Source: an uncultured Pseudoteredinibacter sp. (GTDB taxonomy: Bacteria; Pseudomonadota; Gammaproteobacteria; Pseudomonadales; Cellvibrionaceae). Taken from it: 64,000 bases of DNA. The notes under the pieces were generated by a model. The model did no database searches, was not told where the DNA came from, and saw only the letters and a list, made by a program, of their open reading frames with translations. Of the stretch, positions 36,284-44,692 are shown piece after piece (the stretch's first letter is position 1; each line of letters starts with the position of its first letter). The stretch lies in assembly GCF_947502065.1 (NCBI RefSeq), contig NZ_CANMYE010000004.1, positions 310,001-374,000 of the forward strand, given 5' to 3'. A program made the position numbers and the translations under genes.

Positions 36284-36508
36284 CAATCTCGTCCTTTGCG
36301 ACTGATTTTCATTAAATATTCGCTTTTCCCTTCTCGATTTGAACAAAGCAGTCGATACTAAATCTTAGAACAAGAGTAAGTTCAATCGCCGGCCTAAATG
36401 GAAAATGCACTTCAGTTTGTATACAGAGTTCAGTTGTTAAAGTAATGGTTAGTCTAAGCTAGCTAGACATGGGGATCAGTCGTTTTAAAACCGTCTGGGA
36501 ATTTAAAT

Positions 36509-37720
36509 ATGATGCAAGGCTTTGCCACACTAAGATGCTTACTGGTAGATGATGACCCTGGAACGCTACTCATACTGAAGCGCCAGCTCGTTGCCTTAGG
36601 CATTTTCGAAATAGATGTGTGTAACAATTCCTGCGCCGCGCTAAAGAAACTACAGCCTGATAGCGAATACGACATTGTATTTTCGGATCTAAATATGCCC
36701 GGCGTTGATGGCATTGAACTCATCCGACACATTTATCAATTGAAGCTTTCTTGTGCATTAGTTTTAGTCAGCGGCGAAGACCCTCGAATAATCAACAGCA
36801 TCAGCCATCTCGCCAGAGAACAGGGCTTACAGTTCCTTGGCGCCATCGAAAAGCCTTTTGAGCAAGAAGATGTAGAAAAGTTGTTACATAAATTCAATGT
36901 GAACTTTGAGCTAGAACTCGAAAAAGACAGGCCAAACGTTAGCATTTCAGAAATTAGGCAAGCTATTTTAAACAAAGAGATCGAAGCCTATTTTCAACCA
37001 CAAATATGCGTAAAAACAGGCCGACTTATTGGAGCTGAAGCCTTAGCTCACTGGCGACACCCCAGTAAAGGGCTCATCACAGCTGATCACTTTATTCCTC
37101 TTGCAGAACGCCACGGCCTTATCCAGCTCATTGGCCATTACATACTGGATTTCTGTTGTATTCAACTGAAACAATGGCAAGCCAATGGTATTGATATCAC
37201 CTTGTCCATCAATATTTCACCGTTGCACTTAAATAGATTGGATCTACCTGATGTTTTATGCAGCATGGCTAAATTTCACGGCATTCAACCGCAAAAATTG
37301 ATTATTGAATTAACAGAAGCGAGCATGCTGGAAGATTTAAGCACCAGTATCGACATCCTCTCCAGATTGCGTCTACGTGGATTTCAACTATCGATTGACG
37401 ATTACGGTACCGGACACTCTTCTTTAGATAAACTGCAACAAATACCGTTTAACGAATTAAAGATTGACCGCAGCTTCATCAAATACGCCAGCGATAATGA
37501 AGCCAGCCGAAGAATACTTGAAGCTACTGTAGACCTCGCCAAAAAGCTGCACTTGAAATGCGTCGCCGAGGGAGTGGAGTTTGAATCCGACTGGGAGATG
37601 GTGAGCAGCTTGCAATGCGATATCGCCCAAGGCTTTTTTATATCACGCCCTATGCCCGCAGCAGACTTTTTACCTTGGGTAAAAAGCCAGCAGGCCAGCC
37701 GTCTTGCATTAGGCGCATAA
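36509..37720 (+). CDS. REC-EAL response regulator (RocR-like c-di-GMP phosphodiesterase)
   Basis: A 403-residue protein with an N-terminal receiver domain (LLVDDDPG, phosphoacceptor Asp in VFSDLNMPGVDG, Lys in IEKPF) and a C-terminal EAL domain (about 150-395). The EAL motif appears as GAEALAHWRHP. Other catalytic residues are kept: Asn in SINISP, Glu in ELTEA, the Asp pair in IDDYGTGHSSLD, Lys in LKIDRSFI and Gln in AQGFFISRPMP. It should hydrolyse c-di-GMP under phosphorylation control. The architecture and length match RocR of P. aeruginosa. No kinase is adjacent. Confidence 0.9.
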   Translation: MMQGFATLRCLLVDDDPGTLLILKRQLVALGIFEIDVCNNSCAALKKLQPDSEYDIVFSDLNMPGVDGIELIRHIYQLKLSCALVLVSGEDPRIINSISHLAREQGLQFLGAIEKPFEQEDVEKLLHKFNVNFELELEKDRPNVSISEIRQAILNKEIEAYFQPQICVKTGRLIGAEALAHWRHPSKGLITADHFIPLAERHGLIQLIGHYILDFCCIQLKQWQANGIDITLSINISPLHLNRLDLPDVLCSMAKFHGIQPQKLIIELTEASMLEDLSTSIDILSRLRLRGFQLSIDDYGTGHSSLDKLQQIPFNELKIDRSFIKYASDNEASRRILEATVDLAKKLHLKCVAEGVEFESDWEMVSSLQCDIAQGFFISRPMPAADFLPWVKSQQASRLALGA

Positions 37721-37725
37721 GAGAA

Positions 37726-37917
37726 TCACACCAAACCTGCATCGATAGCGATCCAGTAACTGATACCACTTAGCACCGTTAAAACTACAATTACCATTGC
37801 CAATAAGCGTAAAGGTTTAAAGGGCTCTCTTTCTACGCTATTCACGCCTGAAGACACAAATTTATCGACCTTCGCTTGATCTTCAGGGCTTAACTTCGGC
37901 TCATCGTTATTATTCAT
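37726..37917 (-). CDS. DUF3094-family small membrane protein
   Basis: A 63-residue protein with the family start LSPEDQAKVDKFVSSGVNSVEREPFKPLRLL, then one membrane helix (about 42-60). The function of DUF3094 is unknown; it is common in Pseudomonas and relatives. TAGG precedes the ATG. It lies just downstream of xthA on the same strand (30 bases), so it may be co-transcribed, and its 3' end faces the REC-EAL gene five bases away. Confidence 0.85.
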   Translation of the reverse strand: MNNNDEPKLSPEDQAKVDKFVSSGVNSVEREPFKPLRLLAMVIVVLTVLSGISYWIAIDAGLV

Positions 37918-37947
37918 ATTTGGCCTACATTCGTTAAAATCTGCTGA

Positions 37948-38721
37948 TTATCTTAACACCAATTTATAATCTATCCACATAGGCGCATGATCGGAAAATC
38001 TTGGTTCACGCTGTATATGCCAATCAAAAGCCTTCTTAGCGATATTAGGTGTTACCACATGGTAGTCCAGACGCCAGCCTACATCCTTAGCGAAAGCCTG
38101 TCCTCGGTTGGACCACCAGGTATAAACCTCTTCATCGGTTAATTGGCGAAACACATCCACCCAACCAAATTCATCATAGATTTTATCTAGCCAGGCACGT
38201 TCTTCCGGCAAAAAGCCCGAATTCTTACGGTTACCCCGCCAGTTTTTAAGGTCAATTTCCTTGTGGCAAATATTCCAATCGGCGCAGATAATATACTTCT
38301 CACCACTGGCCATCATTTCTTGTAATCGCGCTTCGAATAAATCCAAAAAACGATACTTCTTTTCTTGAGCAGCTTCTGAGCTAGAACCTGACGGCATGTA
38401 CAAAGAAATCACAGTGACATTTCTAAAGCGTGCTTCAATCCAACGCCCTTCATTATCGGCCGGGTCCCAGCCTAAACCACGAGTGACTTCACGGGGTTTT
38501 ACCTTGGAATAAATGGCCACGCCGCTGTAGCCCTTTTTCTCGGCATCAAACAAATAGCGGTGATAACCTTCTGGAAAAAAAATCTCATCATCTAGCTGAT
38601 GTTCCTGAGCCTTAGTTTCCTGCACACAGAGCACATCCACATCTTGCGCAGCAAACCATTCAAAAAAGCCCTTGCGCGATGCCGCACGAATACCATTGGC
38701 GTTAAAACTCATAATCCGCAT
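37948..38721 (-). CDS. xthA: Exodeoxyribonuclease III / AP endonuclease
   Basis: Base-excision-repair nuclease that cuts 5' of abasic sites and has 3'-5' exonuclease activity. The 257-residue protein has the exonuclease-endonuclease-phosphatase fold signatures FNANGIRAA, VQETKAQ (metal Glu), GYSGVAIYSK, ADWNICHKEIDLKNW, WRLDYHVVTP and the terminal SDHAPMWIDY (catalytic Asp-His). AAGGAG precedes the ATG. It probably forms an operon with the DUF3094 gene. Confidence 0.94.
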   Translation of the reverse strand: MRIMSFNANGIRAASRKGFFEWFAAQDVDVLCVQETKAQEHQLDDEIFFPEGYHRYLFDAEKKGYSGVAIYSKVKPREVTRGLGWDPADNEGRWIEARFRNVTVISLYMPSGSSSEAAQEKKYRFLDLFEARLQEMMASGEKYIICADWNICHKEIDLKNWRGNRKNSGFLPEERAWLDKIYDEFGWVDVFRQLTDEEVYTWWSNRGQAFAKDVGWRLDYHVVTPNIAKKAFDWHIQREPRFSDHAPMWIDYKLVLR

Positions 38722-38866
38722 GGCGGCGCTCCTTAAAAATACGGCTTAAAATTGGAGGCCAGATTAAAACAAATTGCTTGGCTGTTGAAAATAGCCGTAC
38801 TCATATTGATAGGCGGGATCTGCTTAAACTAGTGAGCGATGTTTTAGCTTGGTTGCGGAGTAAGAA

Positions 38867-39029
38867 TCTAGCTTGGGGGAGTGCTTTGGAGCGACTAGGC
38901 TCCTGACAAAACCTCCTGGAGAGGTTTTGGGCTTGGCCGAAGGCTGAGCACCTGGACAGCGCGAATCCATGGAACGGGTGGCTGCATGACTATTCTGCTT
39001 GGAGCGGAAAAGCACTGTCCCAAGCTAGA
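38867..39029. repeat. Palindromic element bordered by CTAG
   Basis: The 21-base ends TCTAGCTTGGGGGAGTGCTT(T) and their inverted copy at 39009-39029 match at 19 of 21 positions. Both ends carry CTAG (38868-38871 and 39025-39028), which could be a duplicated target or part of the ends. The interior holds a further inverted repeat AAAACCTC/GAGGTTTT. A minus-strand frame across it (38824-39015) shows no coding character. It looks like a non-autonomous dispersed element. Confidence 0.6.
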
Positions 39030-39048
39030 GTCTGGCCCAGAAGCAGAG

Positions 39049-39149
39049 AATTCAAATGCCCGACAATGTGGGCAATCTCGGGCATTTGAATTGATTAGTG
39101 CCCTAAGAGTCGGCTCTTAGGGAAGCTCTGTCCGATTAAACTACAGAGC
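39049..39149. other. Three consecutive hairpins downstream of the thiolase gene
   Basis: Perfect stems are found at 39049-39092 (15 base pairs, AATTCAAATGCCCGA), 39101-39122 (9 pairs, loop TCGG) and 39125-39149 (7 pairs). They lie just after the thiolase stop on the minus strand. None has a T run. Together with the palindromic element, they fill the 38722-39172 spacer; the remainder shows nothing recognisable apart from GGCTGTTGAAAA at 38780-38791, which resembles the MITE end at 55491. Confidence 0.6.
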
Positions 39150-39172
39150 GAGATATAGTTAGGAAGCGAGTC

Positions 39173-40360
39173 TTAAGCATTGCGCTCCAACAAAATCGCA
39201 ATACCCTGACCACCACCAATACACATAGTACATACTGCATAACGGCCATTGGTACGCTCAAGCTCATAAATCGCTTTTACCGCCATGATGGCGCCAGTTG
39301 CACCGACAGGGTGACCTAAGCTAATACCTGAACCATTGGGGTTTACTTTTTCAGAGTCCAAATTCAGCGCATTGGATACCGACAGAGCCTGTGCTGCAAA
39401 AGCTTCATTGGATTCCCAGAAATCGATATCGTCTTTGCTCACACCGGTTTTTTCCAACAGCTGCTCAACTGCAGGAATTGGGCCCGTGCCCATGATGGCT
39501 GGTTCCACACCCGCAACCGCATAGCCTTTAATGGTCGCCCAAGCTTTTAAGCCTTTCTCTTCAGCGGCCGCCTTTTCCATCAATACCAAAGCCGCAGCAC
39601 CGTCGTTCAAGCCTGAGGCATTGCCCGCAGTTACCGTGCCGTCTTTTTTGAAGGCTGGGCGCAAACCCTGCATGCCTTCAACAGAAGCATCACCACGAAC
39701 ATGCTCATCCTGTGCAAACACCGATGGACGACGCTTATTCTTGCCTTCAACAGGTAAGATTTGTGATTCGAAGTAGCCGGCATCGATAGCGCGCTGGGCA
39801 CGTTGATGACTGCTTACCGCCAACTCATCTTGCTGCTCTCGCGTAATCTCAAAACGCTCGGCAACATTCTCAGCAGTAACGCCCATGTGATAACCATTCA
39901 TTGGGCAGCTTAGTACGCCGATCATTGGATCGTACATTTCACCATTACCCATGCGCTGACCAAATCGAGCACTTGGCAACCAGTATGGAATATTACTCAT
40001 GGATTCAGCGCCACCGGCAACAGCCGCATCACAGTCACCCAATAGAATCGCTTGCACGGCGGATACAATTGCCTGCAAACCCGAGCCACATAGACGGTTT
40101 ACATTATAGGCAGGGGTAGTTTGATCTAAGCCCGCGTTTAATGCCGCAGCGCGACTCATATACATATCACGACGATCGCCCGCCACAACGGTACCAAATA
40201 CACAGTGACCGATATCCGCTTTTGCCGCACCCGAACGCTCTAGAGCTTCCTCGGTTACCATGCTGGCAAGCTCTACCGCATTAAAATCTTTTAGGCTGCC
40301 ACCAAAACTACCCACAGCGGTGCGCACGCCACTTAAAATTACAACTTCTCTTTGACTCAT
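39173..40360 (-). CDS. Acetyl-CoA acetyltransferase (thiolase)
   Basis: A 395-residue thiolase. The acyl-accepting Cys91 is in NRLCGSGLQAIV, the His in GHPVGATGA and the second Cys in CTMCIGGGQG. The sequence is of the acetoacetyl-CoA thiolase type (AtoB/PhaA-like), which condenses or cleaves short acyl-CoA. It follows an acyl-CoA dehydrogenase gene on the same strand, but a terminator lies between them, so separate expression is possible. A role in fatty-acid oxidation or ketone metabolism is inferred. Confidence 0.9.
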   Translation of the reverse strand: MSQREVVILSGVRTAVGSFGGSLKDFNAVELASMVTEEALERSGAAKADIGHCVFGTVVAGDRRDMYMSRAAALNAGLDQTTPAYNVNRLCGSGLQAIVSAVQAILLGDCDAAVAGGAESMSNIPYWLPSARFGQRMGNGEMYDPMIGVLSCPMNGYHMGVTAENVAERFEITREQQDELAVSSHQRAQRAIDAGYFESQILPVEGKNKRRPSVFAQDEHVRGDASVEGMQGLRPAFKKDGTVTAGNASGLNDGAAALVLMEKAAAEEKGLKAWATIKGYAVAGVEPAIMGTGPIPAVEQLLEKTGVSKDDIDFWESNEAFAAQALSVSNALNLDSEKVNPNGSGISLGHPVGATGAIMAVKAIYELERTNGRYAVCTMCIGGGQGIAILLERNA

Positions 40361-40451
40361 TTGTCTGCCTCAACTTTCTGGCTGATGTGTAAATATCATG
40401 TGTTGTCTTAACTGGGATTTATACAAGCTGCTCTTGCCACCCAGAAAAGAA

Positions 40452-40473
40452 AAAAGCCCCTTGCTGGGCTTTT
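40452..40473 (-). terminator. Terminator between acyl-CoA dehydrogenase and thiolase genes
   Basis: AAAAGCCC and GGGCTTTT form a stem, and the minus strand continues with T6 and further T residues. It ends the dehydrogenase transcript 17 bases after its stop. Confidence 0.8.
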
Positions 40474-40489
40474 ACTAAATAAATATCGC

Positions 40490-42265
40490 TTAGAACAGCT
40501 CGGCGGCCAAGCTCATTACCGGCTCACTACCCGCCGCAATATTTTGCTTATGGGTATTGGCTTGTGGCAGCAAACGCGCGTAGAAGAAACGCGCTACCGC
40601 AAGCTTGCCGTCGTAGTATTCATCGCTACCCTGCTTTGCCATGGCCGCTTTCGCCATGCGCGCCCACATAAAGGCATGGGCTACATGACCGAATTGGTGC
40701 AAATAGTCATAAGCGGAAGAACCAATTACAGCTGGATCATTCGCAGCGTTTTCCAATACCCACTGGGTAGACTCTTGCAAGCCCGCCAAAGCGCTTTCCA
40801 AAGCTGGAATAAACTCAGACATATTATCATCGCAACTGGCGATAAACTCTTTGATATCAGCGGCGAACAACTCAATAAACTTGCCACCGTTAGCAGCGAC
40901 TTTACGGCCCATCAAATCCATCGCCTGCACACCATTGGTGCCCTCATAGATTTGACAGATACGCACATCGCGAACTAATTGCTCTTGTCCCCACTCACGC
41001 AGATAACCATGACCACCAAAAACTTGCTGACCCAGTACCGTACAATCAAGTGCTTTATCGGTAACAAAGGCCTTAGTAACCGGGGTTAACAAGGCCATCA
41101 TGTCAGCACCCTGTTTCTTCTCATCACCTTCAGCAAACTTAGACTTATCTAACCACATAGCGGTGTAATGGTTTAAGGCACGTGAGCCTTCGGTGTAAGC
41201 ACGCATGGTTAGTAACATGCGACGCACATCAGGGTGCACAATAATCGGATCAGCTGCCTTCTCTGGCGCTACGGCACCATTTGGAGAGCGGCTTTGTAAA
41301 CGCTCGCGAGCGTATTCAATCGCCGATTGCCAAGAACGCTCTGCAGCACCTAGGCCCTGGATACCTACTACCAAACGCTCATAGTTCATCATGGTAAACA
41401 TACAGGCCAATCCTTGGTTGGGCTCACCCACTAACCAGCCTTTGGCGTCGTCAAAGTTCATCACACAAGTGGCTGAACCTTTAATGCCCATTTTCTTTTC
41501 AATGGAGCCACAGCTGACGCCATTACGCTCGCCAAGGGAGCCATCGTCATTAACCATGATCTTCGGCACCAAAAACAAAGAAATGCCTTTCGGTCCTTTC
41601 GGTGCATCTGGAAGGCGAGCCAACACCAAGTGAATGATGTTTTCAGCCATATCGTGCTCACCCCAGGTAATAAAGATCTTATTACCATTAATGGTGTAGC
41701 TACCATCGCCATTCTCTTTGGCGCTAGAACGGATAATACCCAGATCGGTACCGGCATGGGGCTCAGTCAAATCCATCGCGCCCGACCACTGGCCAGAATA
41801 CATATTTGGCAGGTACTTCTCTTTCAGCTCATCGCTGGCGTGGGCATCAAGCGACAAACAAGCACCGGCTGTCAGCATCGGTGCCAAACCAAATGAAATA
41901 GAAGCACCTTGTAGCATTTCCTCAACGTGAGCCGTCAAGGTTTTAGGCATACCCATGCCACCGTATTCAGGATTGCCGCCTAAGCCATTCCAGCCGCCTT
42001 CACAGAAGGTCGCATAAGCTTCTTTAAAGCCATCTGGCGCGGTAACCTCACCATCGTCCCAACGAGAGCCCTGCTCATCCGATTCACGATTCAGCGGGCC
42101 CACCACTTCGCCAGCGATCTTAGCGGCTTCTTCCATAATCGCATCGGCGGTATCCACATCCACAGCCCCAGCTAAACCCGGCAGCTCTGCCCATAGTTTC
42201 TCGGTTTCAAATACTTCTTTTAGCACAAAGTGCATATCTTTTAAGGGAGCTTGATACTCGGCCAT
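40490..42265 (-). CDS. Acyl-CoA dehydrogenase (large type)
   Basis: FAD-dependent enzyme of 591 residues that introduces the trans-2 double bond in acyl-CoA. It has an N-terminal helical extension (about 1-40), MDLTEPHAGTDLG and ITWGEHDMAENIIHLVLARL in the beta domain, and the C-terminal YEGTNGVQAMDLMGRKV motif. A family-specific C-terminal extension of about 100 residues follows (DUF5591-like region in homologues). The large-type proteins act on medium to long chains. The gene has a good promoter (42295-42322) and a PsrA-like palindrome (42353-42370). Confidence 0.9.
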   Translation of the reverse strand: MAEYQAPLKDMHFVLKEVFETEKLWAELPGLAGAVDVDTADAIMEEAAKIAGEVVGPLNRESDEQGSRWDDGEVTAPDGFKEAYATFCEGGWNGLGGNPEYGGMGMPKTLTAHVEEMLQGASISFGLAPMLTAGACLSLDAHASDELKEKYLPNMYSGQWSGAMDLTEPHAGTDLGIIRSSAKENGDGSYTINGNKIFITWGEHDMAENIIHLVLARLPDAPKGPKGISLFLVPKIMVNDDGSLGERNGVSCGSIEKKMGIKGSATCVMNFDDAKGWLVGEPNQGLACMFTMMNYERLVVGIQGLGAAERSWQSAIEYARERLQSRSPNGAVAPEKAADPIIVHPDVRRMLLTMRAYTEGSRALNHYTAMWLDKSKFAEGDEKKQGADMMALLTPVTKAFVTDKALDCTVLGQQVFGGHGYLREWGQEQLVRDVRICQIYEGTNGVQAMDLMGRKVAANGGKFIELFAADIKEFIASCDDNMSEFIPALESALAGLQESTQWVLENAANDPAVIGSSAYDYLHQFGHVAHAFMWARMAKAAMAKQGSDEYYDGKLAVARFFYARLLPQANTHKQNIAAGSEPVMSLAAELF

Positions 42266-42294
42266 GGTGCTTCTCTCACAATGATTATCAGGTA

Positions 42295-42322
42295 TTTATA
42301 GACTAAATTAGCCCCAAGACAA
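42295..42322 (-). promoter_or_regulatory. Promoter of the acyl-CoA dehydrogenase gene
   Basis: On the minus strand TTGTCT (42322-42317), a 16-base spacer and TATAAA (42300-42295) form a good sigma-70 promoter about 30 bases before the start. Confidence 0.6.
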
Positions 42323-42352
42323 TACAGTCAGGTAACAGGGACAAAATAGCCA

Positions 42353-42370
42353 TTCAAACAGGTGTTTGAA
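42353..42370. promoter_or_regulatory. PsrA-type operator palindrome
   Basis: TTCAAACAGGTGTTTGAA is a perfect palindrome with two central bases. It fits the published PsrA consensus (G/C)AAAC-N(2-4)-GTTT(G/C), used by the long-chain-fatty-acid-sensing TetR regulator of Pseudomonas and relatives. It lies 31 bases upstream of the -35 of the dehydrogenase promoter. The rest of the 513-base spacer to 42778 shows no gene. Confidence 0.55.
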
Positions 42371-42778
42371 ATTAACCAGATCGCCTTTGAAAGTCAATGA
42401 CGGTAGTCATTACATTTTGTGCCTGAATTAACCGCCGAAAACCAAGCCAATCTATAAAAACTAAAAATAGTCTTTATTATTCAATAGCTTATAACCTGAA
42501 GACAGCTCACCTAAGTGAACTTAAAAACTTCAGCATCAGTTGGACACAAACAACTTGTCGCAAATTTGTTTAAGCGTCGGTTTAAAAGCTATTTGGGGCC
42601 TATAGGTAAACTATCTGTCAACTAGCCTATATAGCCTTTAGTTTAAAAAGCTTCATGACTTAGACTTTAGCATTAGAAACACCATCTTTAGCTAGCAATA
42701 GCGCCCTAATCAACTAAGATATCTTTAGGCATTTAGGCGCCAACGGCCTAGTCTGCCATTCTAAAAGCGGGGTGTGTT

Positions 42779-43768
42779 ATGGCTTTGTCCAAACGCTGTT
42801 TTCGAGTGGATCCGCCCAAGTCATTAGACATTGGAAAGTGGCAGATAACCGTCGACTTAATATCTAGGATCTACCACACATCCTGTGGGGTAATCGTACA
42901 GTTTAAAGGGAATGAATTTTCAACCATCGTGACCAGTAGTAATCACGATAACTTTCTCTCGCCAGAAGATAGTTGGTCTTGGGAGATAAAGAGCTTTTGC
43001 CGCAGAGTGGTAGAAACTCGCGAACAACTCTATGTCAACGATGCTTTGGCTGGTGATGAATGGACTGATGCCCCCCCCGTATGCCAAGGCCCTGTGCGCT
43101 CCTATCTTGGTTTTCCGATCTTTTGGCCTGACGGCCGTGTCTTTGGAACTATCTGTTCGATTGATACCAAAAGCACCAACTACGAGATCAGTTTTATCGA
43201 ACTTATGCAGCAGCTGCGTGATTTAATCTCAGGCGAGCTACAACACCTATCAGACATTGAACAATTGCAAAAAGTCGCCACTACTGACGCACTCACAGGT
43301 CTATATAATATCAGAGGCCTAAATAGTCTTGGCGAGAAGCGCATCAACGACCAGCAGCGCTTTCATTTAGACCTCGCGGTGATCTATCTCGACATCGACA
43401 ACTTAAAGCAGCTCAATGACAAATATGGTCATGAACAAGGTGATGTATGTATAAAAGTGTTCGCCAAATCATTAAAACTAAGCTTTCGTAAAACCGATAT
43501 TATTGCTCGTGTAGGGGGCGATGAGTTCGTTGTTTTAGCTCTTTGCAACAAGGGATCTGAAATTGAATTACAGCAAAGCTGCGAAGATGTCAGCCAGGAT
43601 TTTTCTGAAAGCTTCGCCTCACAATATAGTGACAGCATCCAATTATCGATGAGTTATGGCATTAAGATATACGACACTACTCAGAGCCTCCCCCTTAAAG
43701 ACATGATTAGCGAAGCTGATAGACTGATGTATGCCCACAAAAACAGAAAAAAGTTGGCCTTGAAGTAA
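42779..43768 (+). CDS. GAF-GGDEF diguanylate cyclase
   Basis: A 329-residue cytoplasmic protein with an N-terminal GAF sensor domain (about 15-160) and a C-terminal GGDEF domain. The active site is intact (IARVGGDEFVVLA), and the product-inhibition site RxxD is present five residues before it (RKTDIIARVGGDEF). It should make c-di-GMP in response to a small ligand bound by the GAF domain. The gene stands alone downstream of a 513-base spacer. Confidence 0.88.
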   Translation: MALSKRCFRVDPPKSLDIGKWQITVDLISRIYHTSCGVIVQFKGNEFSTIVTSSNHDNFLSPEDSWSWEIKSFCRRVVETREQLYVNDALAGDEWTDAPPVCQGPVRSYLGFPIFWPDGRVFGTICSIDTKSTNYEISFIELMQQLRDLISGELQHLSDIEQLQKVATTDALTGLYNIRGLNSLGEKRINDQQRFHLDLAVIYLDIDNLKQLNDKYGHEQGDVCIKVFAKSLKLSFRKTDIIARVGGDEFVVLALCNKGSEIELQQSCEDVSQDFSESFASQYSDSIQLSMSYGIKIYDTTQSLPLKDMISEADRLMYAHKNRKKLALK

Positions 43769-43847
43769 ACTAAGTCAGTGAGCTTTATATAAGGCCTAGG
43801 CTTGAAAGGCATGTGACACAGCCAACACCTCTAACCAAGCGGTACGG

Positions 43848-43886
43848 CTGAGGTATTTGACCACTTACCCTGATCAAATACCTCAG
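43848..43886. repeat. 13-base-pair inverted repeat after the cyclase gene
   Basis: CTGAGGTATTTGA (43848-43860) and TCAAATACCTCAG (43874-43886) form a perfect stem with a 13-base loop. It lies 80 bases after the cyclase stop with no T run. It may be a weak terminator or a repeat copy. Confidence 0.4.
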
Positions 43887-43960
43887 ATATTTGAAACTAT
43901 TCTCAGCTTCAGCAATCATAATTCCATCCATAAATTCAGCTTAGCGAGCCCTTTTAGCAA

Positions 43961-44692
43961 ATGAACCACCCCTGGTGTCTACTCCCTGCCGTATTGCTAT
44001 GCGCTTTGCTCAGTGTGCCGATGCACTCCATTGCAGCTTCCCAGGACGGATCCATACCTCTGCTAAATACCAAGGGAGGCTTTAACGGTACTTGGGAGAA
44101 AGACTATGCCCGTAGTGATAACTGGGAACGCCGGGTCCGGGAAAAGCTATCAGAGCTGCGCCGTCAAGCCGAACAACGTAATCGACGGCCGGAAAGTAGA
44201 GCCCAAATTGGCGGCATTAGCGTTATTAGTAGCGCTGGGCGCGGCACCAATATAATTGATCTGGCCAGATTTACAGAGATGATTAGCCGTCACCACACCA
44301 TGAAGATAGTGCAGGATGAGCAACAGATTAGCATCGCTAGAGAGGGTGAAGCCAAACTCATCTGCAGCACAACAGGTGAAAGGCTTGTTAGCCAAAATGA
44401 ATTTGCCGTAGAAACTTGTCGCTGGGACGGGAAGCGTTTAATTTTTAGGATTCAGCTGGAAGAAGGTACTACTATCTACCATCGCTTTTTACTGTCACCA
44501 GCAGGAAACTCCATTAATTTGTTAACACGTGTATCCCACCCTGGAAGTCCAGCCTTTGAACTCGTGCAGTTTTATGAACGTTTTGACGGAAGCTATGAGG
44601 CCTATCAATGCAAACAAACCTTAAGTCGAGGCAAAGTCTGCAATTTAAGACATGATCAAAGCCCTGAAACTGAGGCGGAAAATAATGACTAA
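43961..44692 (+). CDS. Exported protein of unknown function (first of a coupled pair)
   Basis: A 243-residue protein with a signal peptide (1-26, HSIAAS cleavage). A mature region begins with LLNTKGGFNGTWEKDYARSDNWERRVREKLSELRRQAEQRN, a charged helical segment. A beta-rich C-terminal half follows (KLICSTTGERLVSQNEFAVETCRWDGKRLIFRIQLEEGTTIYHRFLLSPAG), resembling a lipocalin- or stress-type strand pattern with three or four cysteines. I do not recognise the family. It overlaps the lipoprotein gene by eight bases (ATGACTAA), implying translational coupling and a shared periplasmic or envelope role. Confidence 0.75.
   Translation: MNHPWCLLPAVLLCALLSVPMHSIAASQDGSIPLLNTKGGFNGTWEKDYARSDNWERRVREKLSELRRQAEQRNRRPESRAQIGGISVISSAGRGTNIIDLARFTEMISRHHTMKIVQDEQQISIAREGEAKLICSTTGERLVSQNEFAVETCRWDGKRLIFRIQLEEGTTIYHRFLLSPAGNSINLLTRVSHPGSPAFELVQFYERFDGSYEAYQCKQTLSRGKVCNLRHDQSPETEAENND

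Noticed and set aside
38824-39015. 63-codon minus-strand frame
   Set aside because: It lies across the palindromic element at 38867-39029 and its sequence follows the repeat, not a protein.
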